From: CAYNRE01 sp964399535
GTDB lineage: Bacteria; Planctomycetota; Planctomycetia; Pirellulales; CAYNRE01
Direction of reading: 5' to 3'
Assembly: GCA_964399535.1 (NCBI GenBank)
Contig: CAYNRE010000005.1
Location: 620,001-684,000, forward strand
DNA length: 64,000 bases
Shown: positions 1 through 8,455 of the stretch, piece after piece
Numbering within the stretch: the first letter of the stretch is position 1
Layout of the letters: each line of letters opens with the position of its first letter
Notes under the pieces: generated by a model
What the model was told of the DNA's origin: nothing
Seen by the model: only the letters and a program-made list of their open reading frames with translations
Database searches by the model: none
Made by a program: the position numbers and the translations under genes

Positions 1-359
1 CCGGGGCCTACATCAGCCAGGGCTACCGGCCCCCTCACCTCGACGCCCTGATCGAGGTGCTTAGCGCCGAGTACGGGGCCGACCACCCGGTGACCGTGTA
101 CCGGGCCGCCGCTTACCCGCTGTGCGAGCCTTCGATTCAAACCCGCCGCGTGGCCCAACTGGGCGAGGCGGAAATGACCTCGGCCTCGACGTTGTACGTT
201 CCCCCGCTGGGGCCCCCAGAAGTCGACCACGTGATGGAACGCCGCCTGGGGCTGGCCGAGGATCAATTGGCCGAAAAACAGAATCAAGGGCCGCTGGTAA
301 CCCATTGGACCAGGGCCGTGGCCGCTGCCCAGGCCGAAGAGGGGAACGGCGAAGCCTGA
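1..359 (+). CDS. Tetrapyrrole-methylase-family SAM methyltransferase, C-terminal part (5' end outside window)
   Basis: The reading frame is open from base 3 and stops at 357-359, so only about 118 C-terminal residues are visible. The stretch TSASTLYVPPL, preceded by a short region with PLCEPSIQT, resembles the end of the class III (tetrapyrrole methylase, PF00590-type) fold, where a Thr/Ser-rich strand runs into LY-PP. Besides siroheme and cobalamin enzymes, this fold includes the peptide-backbone alpha-N-methyltransferases of borosin biosynthesis. The next gene on the same strand, 141 bases on, encodes a 73-residue protein of the type that accompanies split borosin methyltransferases, so a peptide substrate is possible. 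The SAM-binding half is not visible, so substrate and activity are inference. A corrinoid or porphyrin methylase remains the main alternative. Confidence 0.55.
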   Translation, partial: GAYISQGYRPPHLDALIEVLSAEYGADHPVTVYRAAAYPLCEPSIQTRRVAQLGEAEMTSASTLYVPPLGPPEVDHVMERRLGLAEDQLAEKQNQGPLVTHWTRAVAAAQAEEGNGEA

Positions 360-500
360 CGCCCCCCCGGGAACCCCTGACGCCCGCTGGCCCGAGGGGG
401 CGGAAGCGACCCTTGAACCGGATCGCCTCGGGCGACTCGGGACCGAGCGTCGCCCTCCGCCCAATGGCTGGCACGAACCGAATTCGCAAGGTGCACCCCG

Positions 501-722
501 ATGAGCTCACCCCAAGCACTGATCGACTATTTCGCCGAGCTTGTGCTCGACCCTCGCAAGCTGGCCCGGCTGCTCACCCAACCCAACCTGGCGGTCCGCA
601 CTTCGAGCCTGCCGGCCGACTTGCGCGAGTTGGTTCTGGCCGCCAATGGCGACGCAATTCGCCAGCAACTGCGCGGCGGCGCCGCCGACCCGTCGGGATC
701 CGAGCCCGCGGCCAATGGCTGA
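501..722 (+). CDS. Small helical LigA-like protein; candidate split-borosin precursor peptide
   Basis: This 73-residue protein is predicted to be helical over residues 4-57. It has the pattern FAELVLDPRKLARLL ... LPADLRELVLAANGDAIRQQL, which matches the short LigA-like helical bundle in which a loop with a Pro sits between helices and an acidic/Gly turn (here NGD) precedes the last helix. As I recall, this bundle forms the binding domain of split borosin precursors such as Shewanella SonA. The last 16 residues are a disordered Gly/Ala/Ser/Pro tail (RGGAADPSGSEPAANG), which would be the core position. The tail is less hydrophobic than known borosin cores, which argues for caution. The gene lies downstream of a tetrapyrrole-methylase-family gene on the same strand. 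That it is a real gene is likely; that it is a methylation substrate is inference. Confidence 0.55.
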   Translation: MSSPQALIDYFAELVLDPRKLARLLTQPNLAVRTSSLPADLRELVLAANGDAIRQQLRGGAADPSGSEPAANG

Positions 723-765
723 ACGCCCCAGGCGGGGCTGGCCGCCGAGGGCCGCCCCGGGGTGG

Positions 766-3700
766 CTACGGCTCGATTTGGGGAGCCACGAGCGGCAAGG
801 TCTGGCCCCCGTCGGCAATTTCCACCACTACCGGCCTTTCGTTCTGCCAGGCGTCGGCCTGTAGCGAGCGGAGCCGGGTAAGCCGCAACTGGAAGTCGCG
901 CAGCCGCTCGAGGGTGGTGCTTTCGTAGGCAAAGCCATGGACGGCGATCCGATTCTCCGAGTCAAACGCGTGGGTGATCCGGTCAGCCCGGGGGGCGACC
1001 TCCACCTTTTGCGAGGTCAGGCCGGGCGAATCCTCGGCATGGCGCTCGACCACGACAACCCAACTGGGCTGGCCCGCTTCGCGCGGGGCGCGCAAGTACA
1101 CTCTTCCGCTCCAGCCGGGCAGATCGTCGTACACGATTCCGGGCCGGTCCACACCGCTCAGCTCGGCAGCCTCGGCTAGCGAAAGCTGGTGGTCGGCGGG
1201 TGTGAGGCGGGGCCGGCACCAGACGCGCACTTCGGCCCAGCGGGCCTCGAGCGGCCAAGGCTCGGCTTGCCAGCGCAAAACCGGCACGGACCGCTCGGGC
1301 TCGAAATTGACGTCGTAAAACACAAACGGCGGCCCCTCGAGGGGGCCTTGCGGGCCGCGCGGCGTTACCTCGAGCCAAACCTCGGCCGGCCGCGGCAGAA
1401 AGCGTTGCTCCAGGTTCTGGAACGAAAACGTGAAACTCACCCCGCTCCCCGCGTTCAGCGGCCGGTGGACGCCGAGCCAAATATCGGTCGAAGGACTGGG
1501 GCCGGCATCGGTCAACGGGGCGAACTTGGGCGACCCCTGGTCGTAGCGGGGGGTTTCCAGATACCGGCCGCTGGGGGCCAAGGCCAACTCGAGCGATTCC
1601 CCGCCCGAAAGCTCGACCGCTTCGCGAACCGGCCCCACGCCCACCACGTAGCGCTCGGCCCTGGCAGGCGGGGGGCGAATAGTGACGGTTTGCCCGGAAG
1701 GGGCTTCGCCGATTCGGCGTCCGGCGGCATCCTCGACGTAGAACGGCTGTGGCCCAAGCAGGTTTTCCAGCGACCGGACCAGCGAGGTGGCATTGTCGGC
1801 GGTGGCGAAGCTGCCCCCCGATTCGCCGGCCAGCCGGGCAAACTCGCGCTGGGCCTGGTCCGCCTCGTTCTCCTCGATTTCAAAGCCCACGATATGGATC
1901 GGCACGCGTTGGGCGTTGAGCGCGGCGAGCACGTCGCCGATGTTGCGCGGCTGGGGCGAATTGAACTGGTAGTTGGCCCCGTCGGTAATCACCACGATTT
2001 GCCGTTCGGCATCGGGATTGTCACCCGCGAAATCGCCCAGCGCTTCGATCAGGGCCAGGTACAAAGGCGATTCACCCCAGGGCTTCACCGAATCCAGAAG
2101 GCCGGTCAGTCCGCCCGCCACGATTGGGTCGAATCGCCCCAGGGGCAGCACCCGCTCCACATCCTCGCTGGGCACCAGCCCCGCGGGAATGGGTCGGGCA
2201 TAGGTGGTTTGTTGGAGCAGCCGGCCTTGGCGCTCCAGGTCCCACCCGACCCGGTGTCCAAACAGCCGCACCCCAACTCGGTCTCGCCCGCTTTGGGCTA
2301 ACAAACGGAGCATTCCCTCGAGGGCCGCCCGGGCAGCCTCGAGCCGAGTCACCGGTTGATTGCCTTGGGGGCTTTCAACCGCGGTCAACTCGTTCATGCT
2401 CTGCGAACAGTCGAGCAGGAACACGACCGAGGCTTGGCGCCGGCCGGCTCCGCCGACCATCACCCGGGGCGGACCATAGCGATAGGGCTTGTAGTCCACG
2501 CGGAGGCCGCCGGCATTGCGCACCAGAGAACTGCCCCGATAGGCATGCCCCCGCCACAGGGCCACCGCGTCGAGCACCGGCCCGCGTCCGTCGAGTTCGG
2601 GCCCCAGCAGCGAAAACTCAATCTGCGCGGGCCGCTCGGCCACAGGCTGTACCGAGCCGCTCGACCCCGCGATTCGCCCCTGGGCATCGGCCAGGAAAAC
2701 GGCCGGCTGGCCAGGCGGTAAGTCGGCCAGGGCCGCGGGCGAGGTGGCCCGCACTTCGATGGTGACCGGAACTTCGTCGATCTGCCCCACCACCAGCAAG
2801 TCGCCGGCGGTTACCGCGAGCGCCGTCCGACCCGCTTCCCGTCGCCTTTGGGCCAGTTGTTCGAGGGCGGCCAACTCGGTCTGAACTTCAGCGACGGGCT
2901 CGAACAGGTCGCGGGCAGCCGCCAGGTAGTCGGCGGCGGCGCGGTCGCAGAAGCTCGATTCGCCGAGCGCGGCCGGTCCGAGGAAGTCGTCCAGGCTGCG
3001 GGCGACCTGCCAGGCGATCAGCTGCTCGAGCTCGAGCCGCCGCAAGCGCTTGGCCGGGTCGACGTCGAGCGCTTCCAATTTCCAAATCGCGGTGCCGCGG
3101 ACCAGGTTGTCGGCCAGGTTCCAGCCGAGCCAGGTGGTGTGCGGCGTGGGAATCGACCCCGGGGCCGAGGCATTGGCCGCGGCAGCGTCGCCCACCAAAC
3201 GCAAGTCGCCCAGCCGCCGAACCTCGGCCGGCACATTGGCCAGCCGGCGGCGAATTTGCTCACCCCAAGCGGCCACCTGCCGTTCGGGAGAGAGAACCTC
3301 GATGACCGGTTCGGCACCGGCTTCGGGATTTGCTTCAGCGGCGGGCTTCTCGCTCGAGTCTTCGTTGGAAGGCGCGTCGGCCTGGGCCTGGCCCCTGGGA
3401 GCCGCGCTGGTGGCCTCGGCCAGCCAGGCCCGCATCGGATGGTTTTGCCAGCGGGCGGTCATTCGGTCGACGTAGGTGGCCAGCGGGGCGCTGTCGGCCG
3501 GTTGAAGCGACGCCTCGCCCACGGGCAGGGGGCGGTAATCGCGGTGCGATTGATTGACCACCAAGGTCCGCAAGCGCGTCAGCTCCTCGCGTTGTCGGGC
3601 TGGAACCAACGGCGTATCCAGCAAATCGCCCAGCGCCCGCAGGACCCGGGGATCGGCCGGCCGGGACTTGAGTACCCGCTGGATCTCGCGATCGAACAGC

Positions 3701-5790
3701 TCCACCAACCGTTGGTAACCCGTCGAGACTCGTTGGGCCAAAGGGGCAAACGGCGGCCCCGCGGCCGGAGAGTCCACCTCATCGGCGGGGCCCTCGGCGA
3801 GCACCACGGCCAACTGGTTCAAATCGTCGACCAGGGGGAGCAAGGTCTGGTTGATGACCTGGTCGATTTCTTCCGAGGTCTGGCCAGCCGGAACCGGAGC
3901 GCAAAACCACTGAGCCAGCCAGGGCAGTTCGGCCCACACCCGATCGCGAAGGGCCGTGGCCTCGCGGGTCGCATCGGACCAGGCCTGGGCCGTGCCGTAG
4001 GCCGCTTCGGCCTGGGCAAACGACTGGGCGGCCGCGGTGAGCGACTCGTCCGTGGCGATCAGCAGCTGGTCTTCCCCCTGCCGGCGCAGTCGCTCGGCAC
4101 CGGCCGCGGCGGCCCGCAGCCAGGGCACCACGCCGGCCTCGACCGGGGCCGCGGTTTGCTCGGCCATGAGCCGGCAGCGCAGCGAGGCGCCAACCAGCGC
4201 CGGCTGGTCGGCAAAGACCCCGCCGGCCCAGCGGTCGACCAGCCGCGGCCAGTGGGCCTCGGACCAGAGCGGCATCTGCTGGTCGAGCGCCAGCAGCGAA
4301 CCGAGTTGGCTTGCCCGCGGCTGCGCGGCAAACGCCAGGAGCTTGTCGGTAAGTTGCGCGGCCCGATCGGCGGGCAGCAGTTCGAATCGGGCCGCCAGGG
4401 CCAGCGAATGCAGGGAGAGCTCGTCGGGGAGCCGCGTCCGGCGCCCGGTAAAGGGATCGCGGCGCCGGTAGCTCTTGGCCTCGGCGTCCCCCTCGACCCG
4501 TGCCAGCGCCTTGCCCAGTTGCTCGGAAAGTTGGCCGTACAGCCCGACGGCGGCCGCTTCGTAAGCCGCTCCGGCCCTGGACGCCTGTTCGAGCCAGACC
4601 AGTTGTTGCTCGAGTTCGCCCCAGGCCCGGGGGTTGTCGCGCCAGGGCTGCCGGGCGGCCATTTCGTCGTGCTGCACCCAGAGCCGGCCCAGGTTGGATG
4701 CGGGCACGGTCGGCTGGGGTGGGTCGTGCGAGGGCGTGGATTGCAGGTTGCGCCGGCGCCAGCCGCTGCTGGTGGCCCAGGCCGCCAGGAAGTCGTCGCC
4801 ATCGGCCGGAGTGCGCCAGGGTTCCTGCCGGTCGGCGCGATTGGCTTGTACCCAACGGTCGACGTGGTGGGCCAGGTACCGCACCAGCTCGCCGAGCGAA
4901 ACGCGGCGGTCGTTGTTGCCCCCCTCGGCGGTTTCGTCGGCGGCCCCCGCCAATCCCAGGGCAAAGTAGTGGCCAAAGACCGATCCGCCCAAGTTGTCCG
5001 ACGCCCAAGACAATTGCCCGTCGCGGGCTGAGCAGAGCACGGTCAGATTGGGAACCTGGGCCGCATCGACCACCTGGGGCACGCTCGCGCTGAAAGTATT
5101 GTCAAGCACTCCCAGGTTCCAATTCACCCGCGCGCGCTGCACGTCGAGCACCAGCAACTTATGCACCCGGGACGGCAGCCCGGCCGATTTAATGCAGCCA
5201 AGTAGTTCGTCGAGCGTAAGCCAGCTTTCGGCGCGCAGGGGCTGGGCCCCCGGCGGAATCAGGCAGGCAACTCCTTCGCCGTTGACGGCGCCGTGCAGGC
5301 TTACGTAAACGATCACCGCCTCGGTACGCGGGTTGCGCCGCCACGATTGTTCGATCGAACGCTGCAGGGCCGCCAGCAATCGATCGCGCGTGCGCGATTC
5401 GAGCGACAAATCGGAGACTTCCAGGGTTTCACGCCCCAGCGACTGCAGCGCAAGCACATCTTCGCGCGAACCGGCCAAGGGGGTCAGCGGCCAGGCGTAC
5501 GAAGCCGTCGGATGCTCGGAGACGATGATCAACGGAGTGCGCAGCGGGCGATAAAGCAAGTAAACCGCCAGGGCGCCCATCAGGCCGAGCGCCGTAATCG
5601 TCAGGCCGATGGTGCGGAGCCGCCGCCACCGCAGGTCGCGTTCGACCAGTTCGAGCGGTTGCGCGTTCCAATCGCGCTGCCAACGGTGCCGCAGCACCGG
5701 GCCCGCCGCTCGGCCGCTCCGCCAACTGGCAGGCCCCGCGGAGGTGCCGCTACCGGGCGAAGCTGGCAATCCTGGGTCGGCTCCCGACAT
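766..5790 (-). CDS. Giant membrane-anchored protein with caspase-like (pseudo-protease) and von Willebrand A domains
   Basis: The protein has 1674 residues. A basic N-terminal segment is followed by one membrane helix (about 60-80), so the bulk probably lies outside the cytoplasm. Residues about 86-300 resemble a caspase-like (C14) fold: VYVSLHG carries the usual His (H166), but the strand expected to carry the catalytic Cys reads LLVLDVQRA, with no Cys, so this copy is probably not a protease. A long helical middle region follows (about 370-1050). A vWA domain begins near 1115 with LLDCSQS, a DxSxS metal-ion (MIDAS) motif, and continues through ITDGANYQ. The rest is beta-rich and ends with a segment that could be extracellular. 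It lies 50 bases downstream of the HEAT/parvulin lipoprotein gene and probably shares its transcript. A GGAG precedes the start. The function is unknown; a surface scaffold or sensor is inference. Confidence 0.8.
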   Translation of the reverse strand: MSGADPGLPASPGSGTSAGPASWRSGRAAGPVLRHRWQRDWNAQPLELVERDLRWRRLRTIGLTITALGLMGALAVYLLYRPLRTPLIIVSEHPTASYAWPLTPLAGSREDVLALQSLGRETLEVSDLSLESRTRDRLLAALQRSIEQSWRRNPRTEAVIVYVSLHGAVNGEGVACLIPPGAQPLRAESWLTLDELLGCIKSAGLPSRVHKLLVLDVQRARVNWNLGVLDNTFSASVPQVVDAAQVPNLTVLCSARDGQLSWASDNLGGSVFGHYFALGLAGAADETAEGGNNDRRVSLGELVRYLAHHVDRWVQANRADRQEPWRTPADGDDFLAAWATSSGWRRRNLQSTPSHDPPQPTVPASNLGRLWVQHDEMAARQPWRDNPRAWGELEQQLVWLEQASRAGAAYEAAAVGLYGQLSEQLGKALARVEGDAEAKSYRRRDPFTGRRTRLPDELSLHSLALAARFELLPADRAAQLTDKLLAFAAQPRASQLGSLLALDQQMPLWSEAHWPRLVDRWAGGVFADQPALVGASLRCRLMAEQTAAPVEAGVVPWLRAAAAGAERLRRQGEDQLLIATDESLTAAAQSFAQAEAAYGTAQAWSDATREATALRDRVWAELPWLAQWFCAPVPAGQTSEEIDQVINQTLLPLVDDLNQLAVVLAEGPADEVDSPAAGPPFAPLAQRVSTGYQRLVELFDREIQRVLKSRPADPRVLRALGDLLDTPLVPARQREELTRLRTLVVNQSHRDYRPLPVGEASLQPADSAPLATYVDRMTARWQNHPMRAWLAEATSAAPRGQAQADAPSNEDSSEKPAAEANPEAGAEPVIEVLSPERQVAAWGEQIRRRLANVPAEVRRLGDLRLVGDAAAANASAPGSIPTPHTTWLGWNLADNLVRGTAIWKLEALDVDPAKRLRRLELEQLIAWQVARSLDDFLGPAALGESSFCDRAAADYLAAARDLFEPVAEVQTELAALEQLAQRRREAGRTALAVTAGDLLVVGQIDEVPVTIEVRATSPAALADLPPGQPAVFLADAQGRIAGSSGSVQPVAERPAQIEFSLLGPELDGRGPVLDAVALWRGHAYRGSSLVRNAGGLRVDYKPYRYGPPRVMVGGAGRRQASVVFLLDCSQSMNELTAVESPQGNQPVTRLEAARAALEGMLRLLAQSGRDRVGVRLFGHRVGWDLERQGRLLQQTTYARPIPAGLVPSEDVERVLPLGRFDPIVAGGLTGLLDSVKPWGESPLYLALIEALGDFAGDNPDAERQIVVITDGANYQFNSPQPRNIGDVLAALNAQRVPIHIVGFEIEENEADQAQREFARLAGESGGSFATADNATSLVRSLENLLGPQPFYVEDAAGRRIGEAPSGQTVTIRPPPARAERYVVGVGPVREAVELSGGESLELALAPSGRYLETPRYDQGSPKFAPLTDAGPSPSTDIWLGVHRPLNAGSGVSFTFSFQNLEQRFLPRPAEVWLEVTPRGPQGPLEGPPFVFYDVNFEPERSVPVLRWQAEPWPLEARWAEVRVWCRPRLTPADHQLSLAEAAELSGVDRPGIVYDDLPGWSGRVYLRAPREAGQPSWVVVVERHAEDSPGLTSQKVEVAPRADRITHAFDSENRIAVHGFAYESTTLERLRDFQLRLTRLRSLQADAWQNERPVVVEIADGGQTLPLVAPQIEP

Positions 5791-5840
5791 CCCCTACGCT
5801 CCCTCTTCGGCCGGCACGGCCGCGGGCGATCGGCTTGGCC

Positions 5841-7997
5841 CTAGTTCAGGGTTTCGATCTGGGCTCGATCGCGCAGCCAGTTCAAATACACTTCGGTCCG
5901 CCGCTGGCGGCGCTGGCGGAGAATTTCACCGCGGATTTCGTCGGCCACTTCTTCGAGCGGGGCCACCCGCGCTCGGCGCCGCTGGAGCACTCGCACGACG
6001 AGCAGCTGTTGGCCATCGTCTATCACCGGGCTCGGGGCGCCAACCGGAAGCCGCGAGACTGCCCGCGCCACGAGCGGCGAACCACACTCCTCGGCCGTGG
6101 CCCAGTCGTAAACCTGGGTCTTCACCTGCCGGGCTCGCTGCGGGTCGACCGGGGCCGCGGAATCGTGGGCGGCGCCGCTGAACTGCTCGAGCAGGGCCCG
6201 GGCCCCCTCGCGTCCGCCCACCACGCGAGGATCGACCGAAAGCTGTTCCCAGCGAAACTCGCCGGGACGCTGAAACTGTTCCAAATTCGCCTGGTAGTAG
6301 CTGGCCACCTCGGCCTGGGTAACTTGCCCCTGGGCCTCGGCGGCCTGCCAGAGCCAGGCCGCCGCTAGCTGGGTTTCAAGCTCGGGATGCGTGGGATACC
6401 GCTCGGCCAGCGCCCGCCAGTCGCCCACAACCTCGCTGGCGCCCGTCTCGGTTGTTCGACGCTCGGCCGCGGCGGGATCGCGCTCCAGGGCCTCGCAGGC
6501 TGCCTGGCAGAGCAGGCGGCGATCGATGGCCAGCCGCAGCTCGTCGGCCATGATTGCCCGACGGGCATCGCTTCGGCCCGCGGGTGGGATGCTGCGAGCC
6601 AACCGCTCGGCCCGCTGGCGAAACTGGGGAGGCAAGTCGTCGAGCGTGATTTCCTCGCCGTTGACTCGGGCCAGGACCTCTTGGCGATCGTTCGGCTGGT
6701 TCAGCGAGGTACGCCGCACGGCCGACCCACCGCGGGGTGCTCGGCTCAACGGAGCGGTCGACTCGGGAGGGTGCTGACCCAGCGGTTGTGGCTCGGCCCC
6801 GCCAGGCGCGGCGTCGGTGCCGGCCCCGCTGGTGGGCGAATCGGCCGCGGGAGCTGGCTCGACCTCCACGACCCAAGGAGCGGCTGGCACCTGACAGCAA
6901 TCGGCCGAGCGGCGACTGCTGGCGGCGATGGCTTGAGAATTGCCCAGCCGGGATCGGGCCCCCGCGGCCGGCGGCGGTAGCTCGAGCGGCAGACCCGGTG
7001 CCCCTGCTGCGCCCCCAGCGGCGGCGTCTCCGCCCCCTTCGGCGCCACCTCCTTCAGGCGCACCACCCGGTGCGCCGCCACCCTCTGCCGCGGGCCCGGC
7101 GGCTGCGGCGGGTCCCGCCGCGGCGGTCTCGGGCGCGGCCCCCTCGTCGGCGGTTGGGCCCTCGGTGGGCAGTGCCTCTTGCGGTGGGTTGCCACAGCCG
7201 GCCAGCGCCAGCCGGGCGTTGCGGCGAACTCTCGGTGACGGCTCCTTGAAGCAACCCTTGGCGTCGCGGTCGTAGGCAATTTCTCGCAGCCGCTTGAGCA
7301 CCGCCGGACCGCAGCACGCGCTTTCCTTGCACAGACAACAGGGGCTGCCCGAGGTTCCACGCAGGGCCTTAACGGCCTCGAAGCGAACAACCTCGGTACA
7401 GTCGTCCAAGGCTGCCAGAATGGCTTGCTCCACCTCGGGATAGCAGCCGCCGCAGCCAATCGTGCCCAGGTAGCGAATCGCCTTGGCCTTTTGGGCCGCC
7501 TGATCCTCTTCTCCCTTGACCGCGGCCGCTTCCTGAACCGCCGGATTCGACGATTCCAGGTTGGCCGGATCGGTAATCGCCAGCAACTCGGGCTTGCCTT
7601 CGAGCCCCGGGAACCGCGAGCCCAACCGGTTGCGAATGCGGCCGAGCAGGCCGCCAATGCCCTTGGCCAGACCGGTCAGGCCGAGCCACTGTGGAAGGGT
7701 TTGCTTGGGGCAACAGGGTTGCGCGGGGGGAGCCACGGCGACGACCGTGGTGGCCCCGGCCGTAGCCGTGGTGGGCACCTGGGGAACGGCCGGAACCGGC
7801 GGCGTGGCCGGTATGGCGCAGCCCAAACTGCCCATCAGCACCAAGGCCAGCGCCCAGCCCAAGGGGCGCCGGGCAGCCCGAAGTTGCTCTGGGAACGACC
7901 GGAGGTGGGGCGTCTCCAGGGCTTCGACCGCGCGCAGCGTTGGCGCTCGCGTCGGCCGCCGCCGCAAACTCAGCGCGATCGTTAAAGTCCGCAACAT
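5841..7997 (-). CDS. Lipoprotein with Cys-rich HEAT-like repeats and a SurA/parvulin-type C-terminal region
   Basis: The 718-residue product has an N-terminal membrane segment ending in LMGSLGC, a lipobox with the lipidated Cys near residue 60. Residues about 165-290 contain two or three HEAT-like helical repeats with an unusual number of Cys (GCGGC, SPCCLCKESACC, and an ALAGCG end), perhaps metal-binding or disulfide-bonded. A Gly/Ala/Pro-rich linker follows. The last 270 residues (ARVNGEEITLDDLPPQF onward) look like a SurA-type chaperone/parvulin region: an N-terminal helical clamp, a -QVTQAEVASYYQ- stretch, and GSPLVARAVSRLPVGAPSPV in the isomerase part. Outer-membrane protein folding is the family role. 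It is the first gene of the pair with the pseudo-caspase/vWA gene. The N-terminal extension before the lipobox is long, so the true start may lie further in. Confidence 0.72.
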   Translation of the reverse strand: MLRTLTIALSLRRRPTRAPTLRAVEALETPHLRSFPEQLRAARRPLGWALALVLMGSLGCAIPATPPVPAVPQVPTTATAGATTVVAVAPPAQPCCPKQTLPQWLGLTGLAKGIGGLLGRIRNRLGSRFPGLEGKPELLAITDPANLESSNPAVQEAAAVKGEEDQAAQKAKAIRYLGTIGCGGCYPEVEQAILAALDDCTEVVRFEAVKALRGTSGSPCCLCKESACCGPAVLKRLREIAYDRDAKGCFKEPSPRVRRNARLALAGCGNPPQEALPTEGPTADEGAAPETAAAGPAAAAGPAAEGGGAPGGAPEGGGAEGGGDAAAGGAAGAPGLPLELPPPAAGARSRLGNSQAIAASSRRSADCCQVPAAPWVVEVEPAPAADSPTSGAGTDAAPGGAEPQPLGQHPPESTAPLSRAPRGGSAVRRTSLNQPNDRQEVLARVNGEEITLDDLPPQFRQRAERLARSIPPAGRSDARRAIMADELRLAIDRRLLCQAACEALERDPAAAERRTTETGASEVVGDWRALAERYPTHPELETQLAAAWLWQAAEAQGQVTQAEVASYYQANLEQFQRPGEFRWEQLSVDPRVVGGREGARALLEQFSGAAHDSAAPVDPQRARQVKTQVYDWATAEECGSPLVARAVSRLPVGAPSPVIDDGQQLLVVRVLQRRRARVAPLEEVADEIRGEILRQRRQRRTEVYLNWLRDRAQIETLN

Positions 7998-8455
7998 CAG
8001 CCTGCGTTATCGGAAAACTCTGCCCCTAACTTGAGAGGCTGGGGAAAGATTGCCGGCAGGCCGCTGGCGCCGGCTAGCCACACAAGGCGGGTAAGAGGGG
8101 CTTGGTATCGCCTTGCTTTCCTTGCCACCGGCAACCAGCTCGCCCGCCCCCCGGTCTGCCGGGGGGGTGGGGGTGGCGGTGCCTGCGGTCCCCAAATGGC
8201 GCTCAGCGCTTGACCGGGGCCCAGTACAATTCAGCGCCGGTGTGTCAGAGCGGGTGTGTCGCTGACTCAGCCGCAAACCGGCACCCGGACCGCCGAATGC
8301 CGACAGGTGCCCGTCGGCGCCTCGGCCCGGAGCGCGGCGAGGCGCGTTGCAAGTCGCCGTAACGCCTGCCTCGAATCGTGCATCGAACAGAAGTGTTCGG
8401 CCCGACCGAGCGGAGCGCCGGATTTCACCCGTACCGCGTGCAGAAGGTGCCACCG
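7998..8455. other. Divergent intergenic region between the HEAT/parvulin operon and msrBA
   Basis: These 458 bases separate two divergent genes and should hold both promoters. I see a G-rich run near 8160-8175 but no convincing -35/-10 pair. The open frames here are Arg/Pro-rich with no recognisable domain, so I treat them as non-coding. Confidence 0.4.

Noticed and set aside
2848..5031. A 727-codon open frame on the plus strand
   Set aside because: It lies wholly antisense to the pseudo-caspase/vWA gene and is Gly/Arg/Gln-rich with no domain, a usual shadow of high GC coding DNA.
8007..8453. A 148-codon minus-strand frame in a divergent gap
   Set aside because: It would overlap both promoters, and is Arg/Ser/Pro-rich with no recognisable fold.
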